Positions 43,622 through 52,285 of a stretch of DNA of 64,000 nucleotides are shown piece after piece. Where the stretch lies: contig DFLF01000003.1 in the NCBI GenBank assembly GCA_002373675.1, forward strand, positions 40,610 through 104,609, in the 5' to 3' direction. Each line of letters starts with the position of its first letter. Within the stretch, counting starts at the first letter, position 1. The position numbers and the translations under genes are program-made. The DNA is from Pseudobutyrivibrio sp. UBA3626 (lineage in GTDB: Bacteria; Bacillota; Clostridia; Lachnospirales; Lachnospiraceae). Below the pieces are notes generated by a model that did not search any database, had not been told where the DNA came from, and was given only the letters and a program-made list of their open reading frames with translations.

Positions 43622-44536
43622 ATGTTTTATGATATATACAAATTGAGCTTCCCTTATGGAGTACATTTTGGAGAACGCTCATTAGAGAGAACGAACAACT
43701 CATTTTGTGCAGATACTTTGTTCTCGGCACTTTGTATAGAAGCTGTAAAAAGAGGAGATAATGAATTAGGTTACTTATACTCAATGGTCAAGAGCGGTAA
43801 ACTAATTATATCAGACGCTTTTCCGTATTACGATAAAGAATACTTTATGCCAAAACCATATATCAGCATTCAATCTGATGAGGACTCTTCGAAAAAGAAG
43901 AAATATAAGAAAATGCAATATGTTGCTGCTTCAATGTGGGAAGAGTATATAAGCGGAGAATTGGATCCAACTAAGGAGCTGGAATTAGAAGATAATCTGG
44001 GTAGTAGTATGGCAAAGACATCTGCATCCATTCGAGGAAATGAGAATAGTATGCCCTATCGTGTGGGAAGATACAGTTTTAAAGAAAAAGCTGGATTGTA
44101 TATTATATATGGATACGAAAATGAGGAGATTAAGGATTTCTTCTATGATTTGCTGAAGGGCTTATCTTATTCGGGCTTAGGAGGAAAGCGTTCATCAGGA
44201 ATGGGGAGGTTTGAAATAGATAATGGTAAGATGCCGGAGGTTCTAAGTAGGTGTATAGAAGAAGAATCGGATAAGTATATAACGCTTTCTATTTCATTGC
44301 CAAGAGCAAATGAGGTTGAGGAATGTATGAAAGACGCTTCATATATGGTGAAGAAAAGAAGTGGTTTTGTAGAATCATATAACTATTCCGATAATTACTT
44401 GAGAAAAAAAGATTTATATATGTTTTCTGCAGGTTCTTGTTTTGTAACTCGATTCGAGGGGGATATATATGATGTCTCGACAGGTGGTAATCATCCGGTG
44501 TATAGGTATGGGAAACCATTATTTATAGGAGTATAG
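43622..44536 (+). CDS. csm4: Csm4, crRNA-tag-binding subunit
   Basis: 304 residues. RAMP protein with VHFGERSLERTNNSFCADTLFSALC at the N-terminus and the glycine-rich YSGLGGKRSSGMGRFEI. Csm4 holds the crRNA 5' tag and contacts Cas10. AAGGAGA ribosome site. The next gene begins 1 nt after the stop. Confidence 0.95.
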   Translation: MFYDIYKLSFPYGVHFGERSLERTNNSFCADTLFSALCIEAVKRGDNELGYLYSMVKSGKLIISDAFPYYDKEYFMPKPYISIQSDEDSSKKKKYKKMQYVAASMWEEYISGELDPTKELELEDNLGSSMAKTSASIRGNENSMPYRVGRYSFKEKAGLYIIYGYENEEIKDFFYDLLKGLSYSGLGGKRSSGMGRFEIDNGKMPEVLSRCIEEESDKYITLSISLPRANEVEECMKDASYMVKKRSGFVESYNYSDNYLRKKDLYMFSAGSCFVTRFEGDIYDVSTGGNHPVYRYGKPLFIGV

Positions 44537-44537
44537 C

Positions 44538-45626
44538 ATGAAAGAGTATTTAAAAAAACATAATGTTACAATTCATACCATAGGTCCGGTTTTTATAGGT
44601 TCCGGAAAAGAGATAAGCAAGAAAGAATATATACTTGATAATGAGAAAATACATGTTATTGACCAATTTAAGCTATATAATTATATAAAGAAAATAGGAA
44701 AGATTAAGAGATTTGATGATTTTTTGGCAAAACCAAGGCAATCGGATCTAAAAAGTTGGCTAGAAGATAATAATGTATCACTAGATAGTATAAAAGATTG
44801 TTATAAATATGAGATAAAACACAGTGATACTGCACTATCGAATATCACTGTTATGGAATTCATGAGAGATGCCTACGGTCTGCCTTATGTGCCGGGAAGT
44901 TCTATCAAAGGAATGCTACGAAATATAATACTCGCATATGAATTATTGAAGGCACCTAATAATTATATTGATAACAGAAATGATTATAGTAGAGCTATAA
45001 AGAAAGGCGGAAAAAGGAACTTCTTATTAAAGAATCAGCAAGCTATGCTTGAAGCAAAAATCCTAAATACATTAGAAAGAAAAGAAGAAAGGATAGGGGA
45101 TGCTGTTAATGATTGCTTTGCAGGTATAAGGGTAAGCGATGCAATACCACAGTGTAACGAAGATATGGTTCTTTGTCAAAGGCTTGAATATCATATTGAT
45201 GGAACACAAAAAAACCTTAATGTTTTACGAGAATGTATTAAACCGGGAGTGGATATTAATTTCAGCATCACAATTGATGAGCAGTTATGTAAGTATTCCG
45301 CCGAAGATATAGAACAGGCAATTACTACATTTAGTAATATGTATGATGATGTTTTTAAATTAAAGTTTCGTAATATACCGGCAAGTGCTGATAATACGAT
45401 ATATCTTGGTGGAGGTGTAGGCTTTATTTCTAAGACTGATATTTATCCTTTATTTGGGGAAGACGCTTTAGAAAAAACAGTAGAAATATTTGATAAAACA
45501 AATGTATCACGCCAGCACGGACACTACAAAGATAAAAAGCTGGGAGTATCTCCACATATACTCAAGGCTGCAAAATATCAAGGTGCGATATATCATATGG
45601 GTGAATGTACATGGGAGTTTGATTGA
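44538..45626 (+). CDS. csm5: Csm5, crRNA 3'-end subunit
   Basis: 362 residues. RAMP protein with VTIHTIGPVFIGSGKEISKKEYI at the N-terminus and GLPYVPGSSIKGMLRN (about 112-128), the family signature. It caps the crRNA 3' side and recruits trimming nucleases in studied systems. Last gene before the array; the CRISPR leader begins right after its stop. Confidence 0.95.
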   Translation: MKEYLKKHNVTIHTIGPVFIGSGKEISKKEYILDNEKIHVIDQFKLYNYIKKIGKIKRFDDFLAKPRQSDLKSWLEDNNVSLDSIKDCYKYEIKHSDTALSNITVMEFMRDAYGLPYVPGSSIKGMLRNIILAYELLKAPNNYIDNRNDYSRAIKKGGKRNFLLKNQQAMLEAKILNTLERKEERIGDAVNDCFAGIRVSDAIPQCNEDMVLCQRLEYHIDGTQKNLNVLRECIKPGVDINFSITIDEQLCKYSAEDIEQAITTFSNMYDDVFKLKFRNIPASADNTIYLGGGVGFISKTDIYPLFGEDALEKTVEIFDKTNVSRQHGHYKDKKLGVSPHILKAAKYQGAIYHMGECTWEFD

Positions 45627-45760
45627 TTTTGAACCGATGGTGGAAATAGGTGTGTTATGGACTATTATATTATGCATTATTATGAGAGTTCTATAAAATA
45701 TTGTTTTGCGACGCAAAGTGCAAATTTAGCAAAGAATTAATAAGGCGTTGCGAGGGTGGT
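45627..45760 (+). promoter_or_regulatory. CRISPR leader
   Basis: 134 nt, AT-rich, between csm5 and the first repeat. It contains a perfect palindrome TTTGCG-A-CGCAAA (45705-45717) and ends CGTTGCGAGGGTGGT. Leader orientation is supported by the degenerate final repeat at the other end. The array could also be read through from csm5. Confidence 0.75.
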
Positions 45761-46484
45761 ATTAGGAAATAGATACTCTGAGAGGAGATGGAAACGCCTC
45801 TATTAAAATTTCCAAATGTTTTACTACCAATTAGGAAATAGATACTCCGAGAGGAGATGGAAACATTCTGCTCCCTTCTCTGTCTCCCTAACTCTAGCAT
45901 TAGGAAATAGATACTCCGAAAGGAGATGGAAACTTGCCAATGTTCTTGATTTGATACCATGTTTGTTATTAGGAAATAGATACTCCGAGAGGAGATGGAA
46001 ACCTAAACATTGAAATAATAGATACTACAAAACCTATTAGGAAATAGGTACTCCGAGAGGAGATGGAAGCGCTTCTTCTTTTGTCATTCTTTTACCTCAC
46101 TTTCTGAATTAGGAAATAGATACTCCGAGAGGAGATGGAAACATCCGTAGCCGTAGCCGTTGCCGTTGCCGTATTAGGAAATAGATACTCCGAGAGGAGA
46201 TGGAAACACTTCATCTGCGTGTTTTATTGCTTCATCAAGTGTATTAGGAAATAGACACTCCGAGAGGAGATGGAAACACTATATTCAATTTTCAATGTTC
46301 CTGAGAATTTATTAGGAAATAGATACTCCGAGAGGAGATGGAAACTTTTTTACATATGCATTATCACCGCAGTAATCAAGATTAGGAAATAGATACTCCG
46401 AGAGGAGATGGAAACATTTTGTAAAAGCTTGCCATCTGTCCATTAATAGGTTAGGAAATAGAAACTCCGAAAGGAGATGGAATT
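45761..46484 (+). CRISPR. Type III-A CRISPR array, 11 repeats and 10 spacers
   Basis: The 35-nt consensus starts ATTAGGAAATAGATACTCCG and ends AGAGGAGATGGAAAC. CTCC-GAGA-GGAG forms a 4-bp hairpin immediately before the 8-nt tag ATGGAAAC, as expected for Cas6 cutting. Repeats start at 45761, 45830, 45899, 45968, 46036, 46108, 46173, 46243, 46311, 46381 and 46450. Spacers are 34, 34, 34, 33, 37, 30, 35, 33, 35 and 34 nt. Variants: CTCTG in repeat 1, CCGAAAGG in repeats 3 and 11, GGTACTCC and GGAAGC in repeat 5, GACACTCC in repeat 8. Repeat 11 loses the ATGGAAAC end, marking the distal side. Confidence 0.98.
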
Positions 46485-46602
46485 ATTTTTGTTATCGTAT
46501 TTAAGGTTTCATTGGAGCAAGCAAATTATGGTGTTTAATATATATTTTTTTATATATACATGAAAAAAAGATGTTATAATTGACATATAAGAGGTGACTG
46601 CT

Positions 46603-46956
46603 ATGGAAGAAAGAGGTTATATTATAGAAAAATTAAAAAGTATATGCCTTGAATACGCTGATATTTTGGGAGTGGTTATACTATTTGGATCTGTTTCTAG
46701 AGGAGAAGTAAGGGAAGGTTCAGATATAGATTTGTATGTTGAAGCTAAAGAATTAAAGATGACCACTGATAAACTATGTACAAGTAAACGCTATAAAGAT
46801 TTTAGAAAAGAATTAAGTAATAGTTTTAATAGATCATTTGATGTATTAGCTTATGGCGGGAAACGCGATACCAGATTAATAAGAAAGAGCATGTTGTGGA
46901 AGCAAATAGAAAAGGATGGGGTATTAATATATGACCAAAGAGCAAAAGCAGTATAA
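46603..46956 (+). CDS. mntA: MNT-type nucleotidyltransferase antitoxin
   Basis: 117 residues. Minimal nucleotidyltransferase with the pol-beta motif VVILFGSVSRGEVREGSDIDLYVEA (GS-x9-SDID). In MntA/HepT pairs such proteins neutralise the HEPN RNase by adding AMP groups to it. ATG 46603 has AGAGG upstream; GTG 46594 is an unlikely start. TGTTATAAT (46572-46580) is an extended -10 promoter like that of cas6. It overlaps the HEPN gene by 26 nt, typical of toxin-antitoxin pairs. Confidence 0.88.
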   Translation: MEERGYIIEKLKSICLEYADILGVVILFGSVSRGEVREGSDIDLYVEAKELKMTTDKLCTSKRYKDFRKELSNSFNRSFDVLAYGGKRDTRLIRKSMLWKQIEKDGVLIYDQRAKAV

Positions 46957-47305
46957 GCTTATGATTATGGCTGACTTACAGATAGTGAAAAGCTATTACG
47001 CAGACAAAGAGAAAGCATTAAGGTTGCAAGCGGCATATCATATGCAACAAGCAATTGAGAAGACAATTAAGCTTTGTGCTGAGATTGAAGGATTAAATCT
47101 GTGGGGGCATGACATTCAATTGCTTATACAGTCATGTGATGAATATGATAAAGATATTGAAATCCCTAAGCTGATACGTGACAAGGCATATGTCATAACT
47201 CAGTGGGAGGCAGAGTGTAGGTATTATCCATCTAAAATTGTTAGGAAAGATAGTATAAAGAGTATATACGACGTAACTATAAAATGGGTAGAAACGATTG
47301 GTTAA
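46931..47305 (+). CDS. HEPN-domain protein, putative toxin
   Basis: 124 residues, all helical. HEPN pattern (PF05168-like): LRLQAAYHMQQAIEKTIKL, WGHDIQLLIQSC and WEAECRYYPSK. A candidate R-x5-H lies at Arg31-His37; whether it is the catalytic RNase motif is uncertain. Together with the MNT gene it forms a probable toxin-antitoxin module placed between the array and the cas1/cas2 remnant. A strong terminator follows. Confidence 0.82.
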   Translation: MTKEQKQYKLMIMADLQIVKSYYADKEKALRLQAAYHMQQAIEKTIKLCAEIEGLNLWGHDIQLLIQSCDEYDKDIEIPKLIRDKAYVITQWEAECRYYPSKIVRKDSIKSIYDVTIKWVETIG

Positions 47306-47342
47306 AAAGAAGTTAGAGATGTTTTGGGATTAGATATTTAAT

Positions 47343-47368
47343 AAGACGCTGGAATAGGCGTCTTTTTT
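47343..47368 (+). terminator. Terminator after MNT/HEPN pair
   Basis: Perfect AAGACGC / GCGTCTT stem with an 8-nt loop, followed by six T. It isolates the toxin-antitoxin unit from the cas1 remnant. Confidence 0.92.
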
Positions 47369-47426
47369 ATAATAAAAAGAGAATTTACTTAAATCGTAAA
47401 TGATGCGTGTCAGGGAAGTGCGTAAA

Positions 47427-47796
47427 ATGAGTTTTATTTATGTGAGTGAAAGTGGAGTTGTTATAGGTATTGAGAAGAACAGACTTACTCTAAAGTATAG
47501 AGATGGAATGATGAGGTCGCTTCCAATTGAAACTGTTGATGGGATAGTTGTGATTGGAAAAAGTCAGCTTACTTCTCAATGTATAGTTAGATGCATGGAA
47601 GATGGCGTCCCTGTTTCGTTTTTCTCTTCAATTGGCAAAAATAATAATTCGTGAAAAAATCAACAATCAGATTGTGGTGCTTCGTAGATATTCTAGAAAT
47701 AACAACATAGATGTGAAAGAGTATATCCATAGTATGAAGAATAGTAGACATAAAATTGATGAAGCAGAGTCAGTTGATAGAATTATTGGATATGAG
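47427..47796 (+). pseudogene. cas1: cas1 remnant (two internal losses, one frameshift)
   Basis: Frame one (47427-47654, ATG with AGGGAAG upstream) encodes the Cas1 N-terminal beta domain: SFIYVSESGVVIGIEKNRLTLKY ... GVPVSFFSSIGK, then stops. A second frame continues with LAKIIIREKINNQIVVLRRYSRN ... VDRIIGYE, the Cas1 linker and first helices. About 35-40 residues that normally separate these parts are missing, with the junction near ATTGGCAAAA (47631-47640). Everything after the GYE motif, including the catalytic Glu/His/Glu C-terminal domain (about 180 residues), is gone. Cas1 integrase activity is therefore lost. Confidence 0.88.
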
Positions 47797-48081
47797 GTTG
47801 CAAGGAATAAGAAGGTATACGCTCTAATAATCTACGACATAGTTGATAATAAGAAAAGGACTAAGTTTTCAAATTTGCTATTAGGATATGGTGATAGAGT
47901 GCAAAAATCGGGATTTGAGATAAAAGTATCTGAGCGTAAATTTGAGCAATTGTTAAAAGAAATCCCCATGTATTGTGATACATGTGACTCAATAAGAGTG
48001 TATCGTATTTCTGGGAAGAATTTGGTTTATAAATGGGGAACGGATAAAACTCCGGAACAAGAAGATGTAATTGTTATTTGA
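47602..48081 (+). CDS. cas2: Cas2 fused in frame to a Cas1 fragment
   Basis: The frame runs from cas1 remnant sequence straight into a full-looking Cas2 ferredoxin domain (about 47800-48081): VYALIIYDIVDNKKRTKFSNLLLGYG, RVQKSGFEIKVSERKFEQLLKEI and SIRVYRISG. The conserved Asp of YDI is present. No start codon with a ribosome site remains directly before the Cas2 part, so any Cas2 made would carry about 65 Cas1-derived residues. Natural Cas1-Cas2 function needs both proteins, so the module looks inactive. csm6 follows 15 nt later. Confidence 0.85.
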   Translation: MASLFRFSLQLAKIIIREKINNQIVVLRRYSRNNNIDVKEYIHSMKNSRHKIDEAESVDRIIGYEVARNKKVYALIIYDIVDNKKRTKFSNLLLGYGDRVQKSGFEIKVSERKFEQLLKEIPMYCDTCDSIRVYRISGKNLVYKWGTDKTPEQEDVIVI

Positions 48082-48096
48082 AAGGGATGGTTTATT

Positions 48097-49425
48097 ATGG
48101 CGAAAAATATCTTATTTTCACCGGTGGGTGGAACAGATCCTGTATCGCAGGACAATTTCAGAGATGGTTCTTTAATTCACATCATAAGGAATTATGATAT
48201 TGATGTAGTTTATTTGTATATGTCTAAGGAAATGTTGGAATTACAAGATAAGGACGATAGATATAGATATTGCATCAACCGGTTGGCAGAAATGAAAGGT
48301 AAAAAAATAGAGATTTATGAGATAGAAAGAAATGAACTGGAAAGTGTACATCAATTTGACCTTTTTTATCAAGACTTTTCAAAGTGCATTCAGGAGATAA
48401 TTACTAATAATAGCCTATCGGATAGTATATATTTGAATGTTTCATCAGGAACTCCGGCTATGAAAAGTGGTCTGCTTGTTTTGGCTACTTTGGGCGAATA
48501 TAATTATAAAATGATTCAGGTATCTACGCCATTGAGAAAAATGAATAATCATAATCACGATAATTATGATGTCGTCACCTTATGGGAGTTGAATGAAGAT
48601 AATGGTCCTAACGCTATCAATAGGTGTGAAGAAGTAAAATGTCCATCATTATCTGTTATAAAACAAGAGGAGATAATTAAGCAATTAATAAGGGAATATG
48701 ATTATAAGGCTGCGATGATTGCGGCTGAAAAACTACCTAGTGAGGTATCCGCAAATTATTACAAGCTGATAAAGATTGCTTATTATAGATTACAATTAGA
48801 TAGAAATAGTCTGATAAGATTAAAAAAAGAGTGCAGTATTTCCGGATTTCCGATAACACATGATGAAGCATTTAGTTGTTTTGAGTATGCATTAAATATT
48901 GACATAAAGAGACGCAAAGGAGATTATGCTGATTTTGTAAGAGCTATTTCTCCATTAATTGTTGATATATATAAATTGATTCTTAAGCATGAATTTAAAA
49001 TTGATATTTCTAGATATACAAGTGTAGATTCACACAATATACTAAGGTGGAGTGAAAAAGGACTACAGAATTCGAAAATAGAAAAAATTTTAGTTAAAAG
49101 ATGGCCTAATTTTAAGAAGAATACTCCAGTTGCAGCAGTACATCTATTAGAAATAATACTATGTGAATCAACTAATAAAAAATTGAATGATTCCGTGCAG
49201 AGTCTAAGAGATGTTGAAGAAAAAGTAAGGAATATTGCAGCACATCAGATTGTTTCAATAAGTGACGAGTCCATAAAGAAGTTTACAGGTTACAGTTCGG
49301 ATGAGGTCATGGAAAAAATAAAACAGTGTTTCTTATATACGGGGTTAAATATTAGGAAAGAGTACTGGAGAGCCTATGATGAAATGAATGATAGTATTAT
49401 AGACACAATGGAGTCTAAAGCATAA
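48097..49425 (+). CDS. csm6: Csm6, cyclic-oligoadenylate-activated RNase
   Basis: 442 residues. N-terminal CARF domain (about 1-160: ILFSPVGGTDPVSQDN, YLNVSSGTPAMKSGLLVLA) that senses cyclic oligoadenylate from Cas10, and a C-terminal HEPN domain with VRNIAAHQI, an R-x4-H RNase motif (Arg about 378, His about 383). When activated it degrades RNA non-specifically, giving immunity or dormancy. Intact, with AAAGGGATGG before the ATG. Located after the broken adaptation genes. Confidence 0.94.
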   Translation: MAKNILFSPVGGTDPVSQDNFRDGSLIHIIRNYDIDVVYLYMSKEMLELQDKDDRYRYCINRLAEMKGKKIEIYEIERNELESVHQFDLFYQDFSKCIQEIITNNSLSDSIYLNVSSGTPAMKSGLLVLATLGEYNYKMIQVSTPLRKMNNHNHDNYDVVTLWELNEDNGPNAINRCEEVKCPSLSVIKQEEIIKQLIREYDYKAAMIAAEKLPSEVSANYYKLIKIAYYRLQLDRNSLIRLKKECSISGFPITHDEAFSCFEYALNIDIKRRKGDYADFVRAISPLIVDIYKLILKHEFKIDISRYTSVDSHNILRWSEKGLQNSKIEKILVKRWPNFKKNTPVAAVHLLEIILCESTNKKLNDSVQSLRDVEEKVRNIAAHQIVSISDESIKKFTGYSSDEVMEKIKQCFLYTGLNIRKEYWRAYDEMNDSIIDTMESKA

Positions 49426-49466
49426 TTATTTAGTAAAGAAAGAATCACATTAGGAAGAGGAAGCAT

Positions 49467-50377
49467 ATGAAATTACTACATATCTCGGATTTGCACCTAG
49501 GCAAACGGGTAAATGAATTCTCAATGATAGAAGACCAGAAGTATATTTTGAAAAAATACTAGCTATTGTTAACGAAGAACATCCTGACGGAATTCTGATT
49601 GCTGGAGATGTATATGAACGCTCTATTCCTACAGAAGATGCCATGAAACTGTGGGATGACTTTTTAATTAGTTTTGCGGAAAAGAAAGGGCTTTTGCCAT
49701 TAGAAGAAATTGCAAAAAGCATTGATGAAAATGGAGAAGATGCTCTTATTAAGAGGTTAGTAGCGCAAATTGTTGATGGAACAGACCCTGAAATGATTGA
49801 GAGATGGGCGATGTATGATTATGCATCTAAGATTAGAGATCCTTATGAAGGAATACTTTATATAATAACTGTTTGTGGGATGAGAGCAATTCAAAGTGGC
49901 GAGAGTAGAAGATTTCTAGCAACTCTAATGAACAGTATGACTCCTAGTGATATTGCTATTGATCTTTGCAAATATGAAGAAGTTACGAATTCTGATGAAC
50001 CCGAAGATAAATACAAAGATATTGAAGAATATTGTTCGGGAGAAATTAGGGTCTCTGAAGGTGGGATAGGATATATAGAAATAAGTGCTGTTGATTCATT
50101 GTTTCGAACTATTAGTGACAGGGGAGTGCAGAGGCTCCTTCGAGAGATTACCAATGGAGATTTAGCTAAGCTTATGCCTGGATTGTCTGGCGAAGCACGT
50201 AAGAGAATCTTCGATAATATGTCTAGCAGGCTTGCAAGGATGGTTCTAGACGATATTAGATATATGGGTGCATATGATGAGGTAACCGATTGGATACTTG
50301 AATTATCGAAAGAGGCGGCAAATGTTATACTTAAGATTGCGTTGAAGCTTAGAGAACAAGGAGATATTGTATTTTAG
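49467..50377 (+). pseudogene. Chimera: frameshifted sbcD 5' end joined to a FliG-C-like gene
   Basis: ATG 49467 (AGGAAGAGGAAG upstream) starts MKLLHISDLHLGKRVNEFSM, the SbcD nuclease N-terminus, but reaches a stop at 49560-49562 after an A6 run (49551-49556); one extra A would restore EKILAIVNEEHPDGILIAGDVYERSIPTEDA. That second frame runs on without SbcD's later motifs into about 230 residues of another protein (from about 49690): LPLEEIAKSI, then DPEMIERWAMYDYASK, ending with a FliG C-terminal-like domain (LLREITNGDLAKLMPGLSGEARKRIFDNMSSRLARMVLDDI). The internal ATG 49643 could still express the 244-residue part. Probably a deletion fusion. Confidence 0.75.
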
Positions 50378-50549
50378 AAAAATGGAATATAATATTGTTA
50401 GAAGTGGTATTAATAAATAATACATTACTGCCGAAAGAATTATAGTAGATATGCCTTGACAAATTTATGTATAGGGTGTATTCTACTATAATTTCTTGAT
50501 TGAAATTATGAATGTAGGTAATGTTAATAGTAGAAGAAAGGAGCACAAG

Positions 50550-50831
50550 ATGAACATTCGTAAAGATTATGACATGAAAGTCATAGGGGGAAACTTAAGA
50601 AAGCTTCGTATAGAAAACGGATACTCTATTGAAGAGATTCGCGAATTTCTTTGCTTGGGCTCTGTTCAGGCGGTTTACAAGTACGAGCTTGGTTCTAGTT
50701 ATCCTCCTGGGGATACGCTACTTGCGTTAATGGAGATTTACCATGCTGATGTATACGACATAATAAGGACTGATGAAGAGGACGATAAGTCCTCTTCTTG
50801 CTTTATATGGACATTTTTAACTGTGGGTTAA
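50550..50831 (+). CDS. XRE-family transcriptional regulator
   Basis: 93 residues from ATG 50550, preceded by GAAAGGAGC. Cro/C1 helix-turn-helix (about 10-65): VIGGNLRKLRIENGYSIEEIREFL, VQAVYKYELGSSYPPGDTLLALMEIY. Short acidic and then hydrophobic tail (DEEDDKSSS, CFIWTFL). A TTGACA-like hexamer at 50456 is followed by a weak -10. The lipoprotein gene lies 100 nt downstream. Targets unknown. Confidence 0.88.
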   Translation: MNIRKDYDMKVIGGNLRKLRIENGYSIEEIREFLCLGSVQAVYKYELGSSYPPGDTLLALMEIYHADVYDIIRTDEEDDKSSSCFIWTFLTVG

Positions 50832-50932
50832 ATGACAGGGTATAGCTATAATGATATATTAGTATTAACTATACTTTTTCTATTACTGTGAGGATATAAT
50901 ATATACTAATTTCCTAGGGGAGGTATTGAGTT

Positions 50933-52285
50933 ATGACAAGTAAGAAATCATTAAAAAAAGCTATGGCACTTCTGTTTGTAGGGGTACTATCGTTGTCTGT
51001 GTTTAGTGGATGTGATTTGTCTAGAAAGAATACAGAAAAAAAGAGTCAAGTAAATGAAACACAAGTACCAAAAGATATTGAACGTATAAATGTAAGTATC
51101 ACACAAAACAAGATAGAGTCTGATGAAATGAGTAAGGATAATACAAAGCCATATGCAACGGCATATTATCCATCCTTTAAAGTTGAAACAGAAGGCTATG
51201 ATAGATTTCAAGAAAGATTAAATAAGATATCTAATGATTTTAAAGTCGAGTGCGAAAAGTGGATAGAAGATGAAATAAAGAAAAACTATAATGGCGGTTT
51301 TTCAATGACTATTGAAGCTATACCTACAATTTGGAATAGTGATACATATAGTATTCGTATTGTAGAAACAGTTGACCTTGGGGAGGATAAGTATGAGAAT
51401 TTAAAAGGCTTTGTAATTAATCCAAAGACTGGAGAAGACATAGATATCACACATTTTGTGCCGGATAGAAATAAGTTAGTTGAGATGTTAAGGCAGAACC
51501 AAAAGAAGGGAGAATATGGCGTTTTATACAATGATGAGACGGAGAAATTCTTTACTAGTTTAAAGTCTAATGAGAACTATCATTACAATTATTACATCAA
51601 TGGCCAATACCTTATGGTTATCTTTGATGGAGTAATGGAACTTGGTGGTGATAGAACTATGGATGATATAGAGATTGCTGTTCCAATGGATTATGTATCT
51701 TATGGAGATATACAGGCTAAGGATTACATAGATGCTTATATTAACTATATCAATAATGAGATAACATCATCAGGCCTAAGAGAGGAAGATTTTAAGTATG
51801 CACTTGTATACATAGATGATAATGATGTGCCAGAACTTTTAGTAGGTGGAAATAGCACGGGAGGTTCAACAGAGATTTGTACTTATGCAGGAGGTCTTGT
51901 AAGAAGTGAAATGCAAGGCGGATGTAGGTGTGAATACATACCAAGAGAGGGACTAGTTCATTATTATAGTTTTAAGCTTAATCTGTTTGATTCTCATACT
52001 GTATATGAGATGAACGCTAATGAACTTAAATATAAAGTGAGTGGTGGAAGTGAAGCCAAAGATGTTTCGTCTAAACAATTTGATTCTTATAAGTTGAATG
52101 GAAAACCATCATCAAAGGAGGAAGTGGCAAAGGCTGTCTCTGAAGCATTTGGGAATAGTGTTGTTGTAAGCACAACGAATGAGATTGTAATAAAGAATGA
52201 TAAGGCAAGGAGTTTCGATGACGAGAAGACATATACATATAAAGAGATTATAGATAAGCTTAATAGTATGAGAGATTACGCTTAA
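50933..52285 (+). CDS. Large lipoprotein with DUF3298-like region
   Basis: 450 residues. Lipoprotein signal with lipobox near VFSGC (Cys about 27). The middle (about 55-250) resembles the DUF4163/DUF3298 pair of RsiV-type surface proteins: YATAYYPSFKVE, RLNKISNDFKVECEKW, NYHYNYYINGQYLMVIFD and a closing EIAVPMDYV. The C-terminal 200 residues (SGLREEDFKYALVYIDDNDVPELLVGG) are not recognised. GGGGAGG precedes the start. Possibly an envelope sensor or lysozyme-related protein, but unproven. Confidence 0.8.
   Translation: MTSKKSLKKAMALLFVGVLSLSVFSGCDLSRKNTEKKSQVNETQVPKDIERINVSITQNKIESDEMSKDNTKPYATAYYPSFKVETEGYDRFQERLNKISNDFKVECEKWIEDEIKKNYNGGFSMTIEAIPTIWNSDTYSIRIVETVDLGEDKYENLKGFVINPKTGEDIDITHFVPDRNKLVEMLRQNQKKGEYGVLYNDETEKFFTSLKSNENYHYNYYINGQYLMVIFDGVMELGGDRTMDDIEIAVPMDYVSYGDIQAKDYIDAYINYINNEITSSGLREEDFKYALVYIDDNDVPELLVGGNSTGGSTEICTYAGGLVRSEMQGGCRCEYIPREGLVHYYSFKLNLFDSHTVYEMNANELKYKVSGGSEAKDVSSKQFDSYKLNGKPSSKEEVAKAVSEAFGNSVVVSTTNEIVIKNDKARSFDDEKTYTYKEIIDKLNSMRDYA

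Noticed and set aside
45691..46013. Open frames on both strands across the CRISPR leader and array
   Set aside because: They translate the repeats themselves (for example repeated GNRYSERRWK), so they are artefacts of the array.
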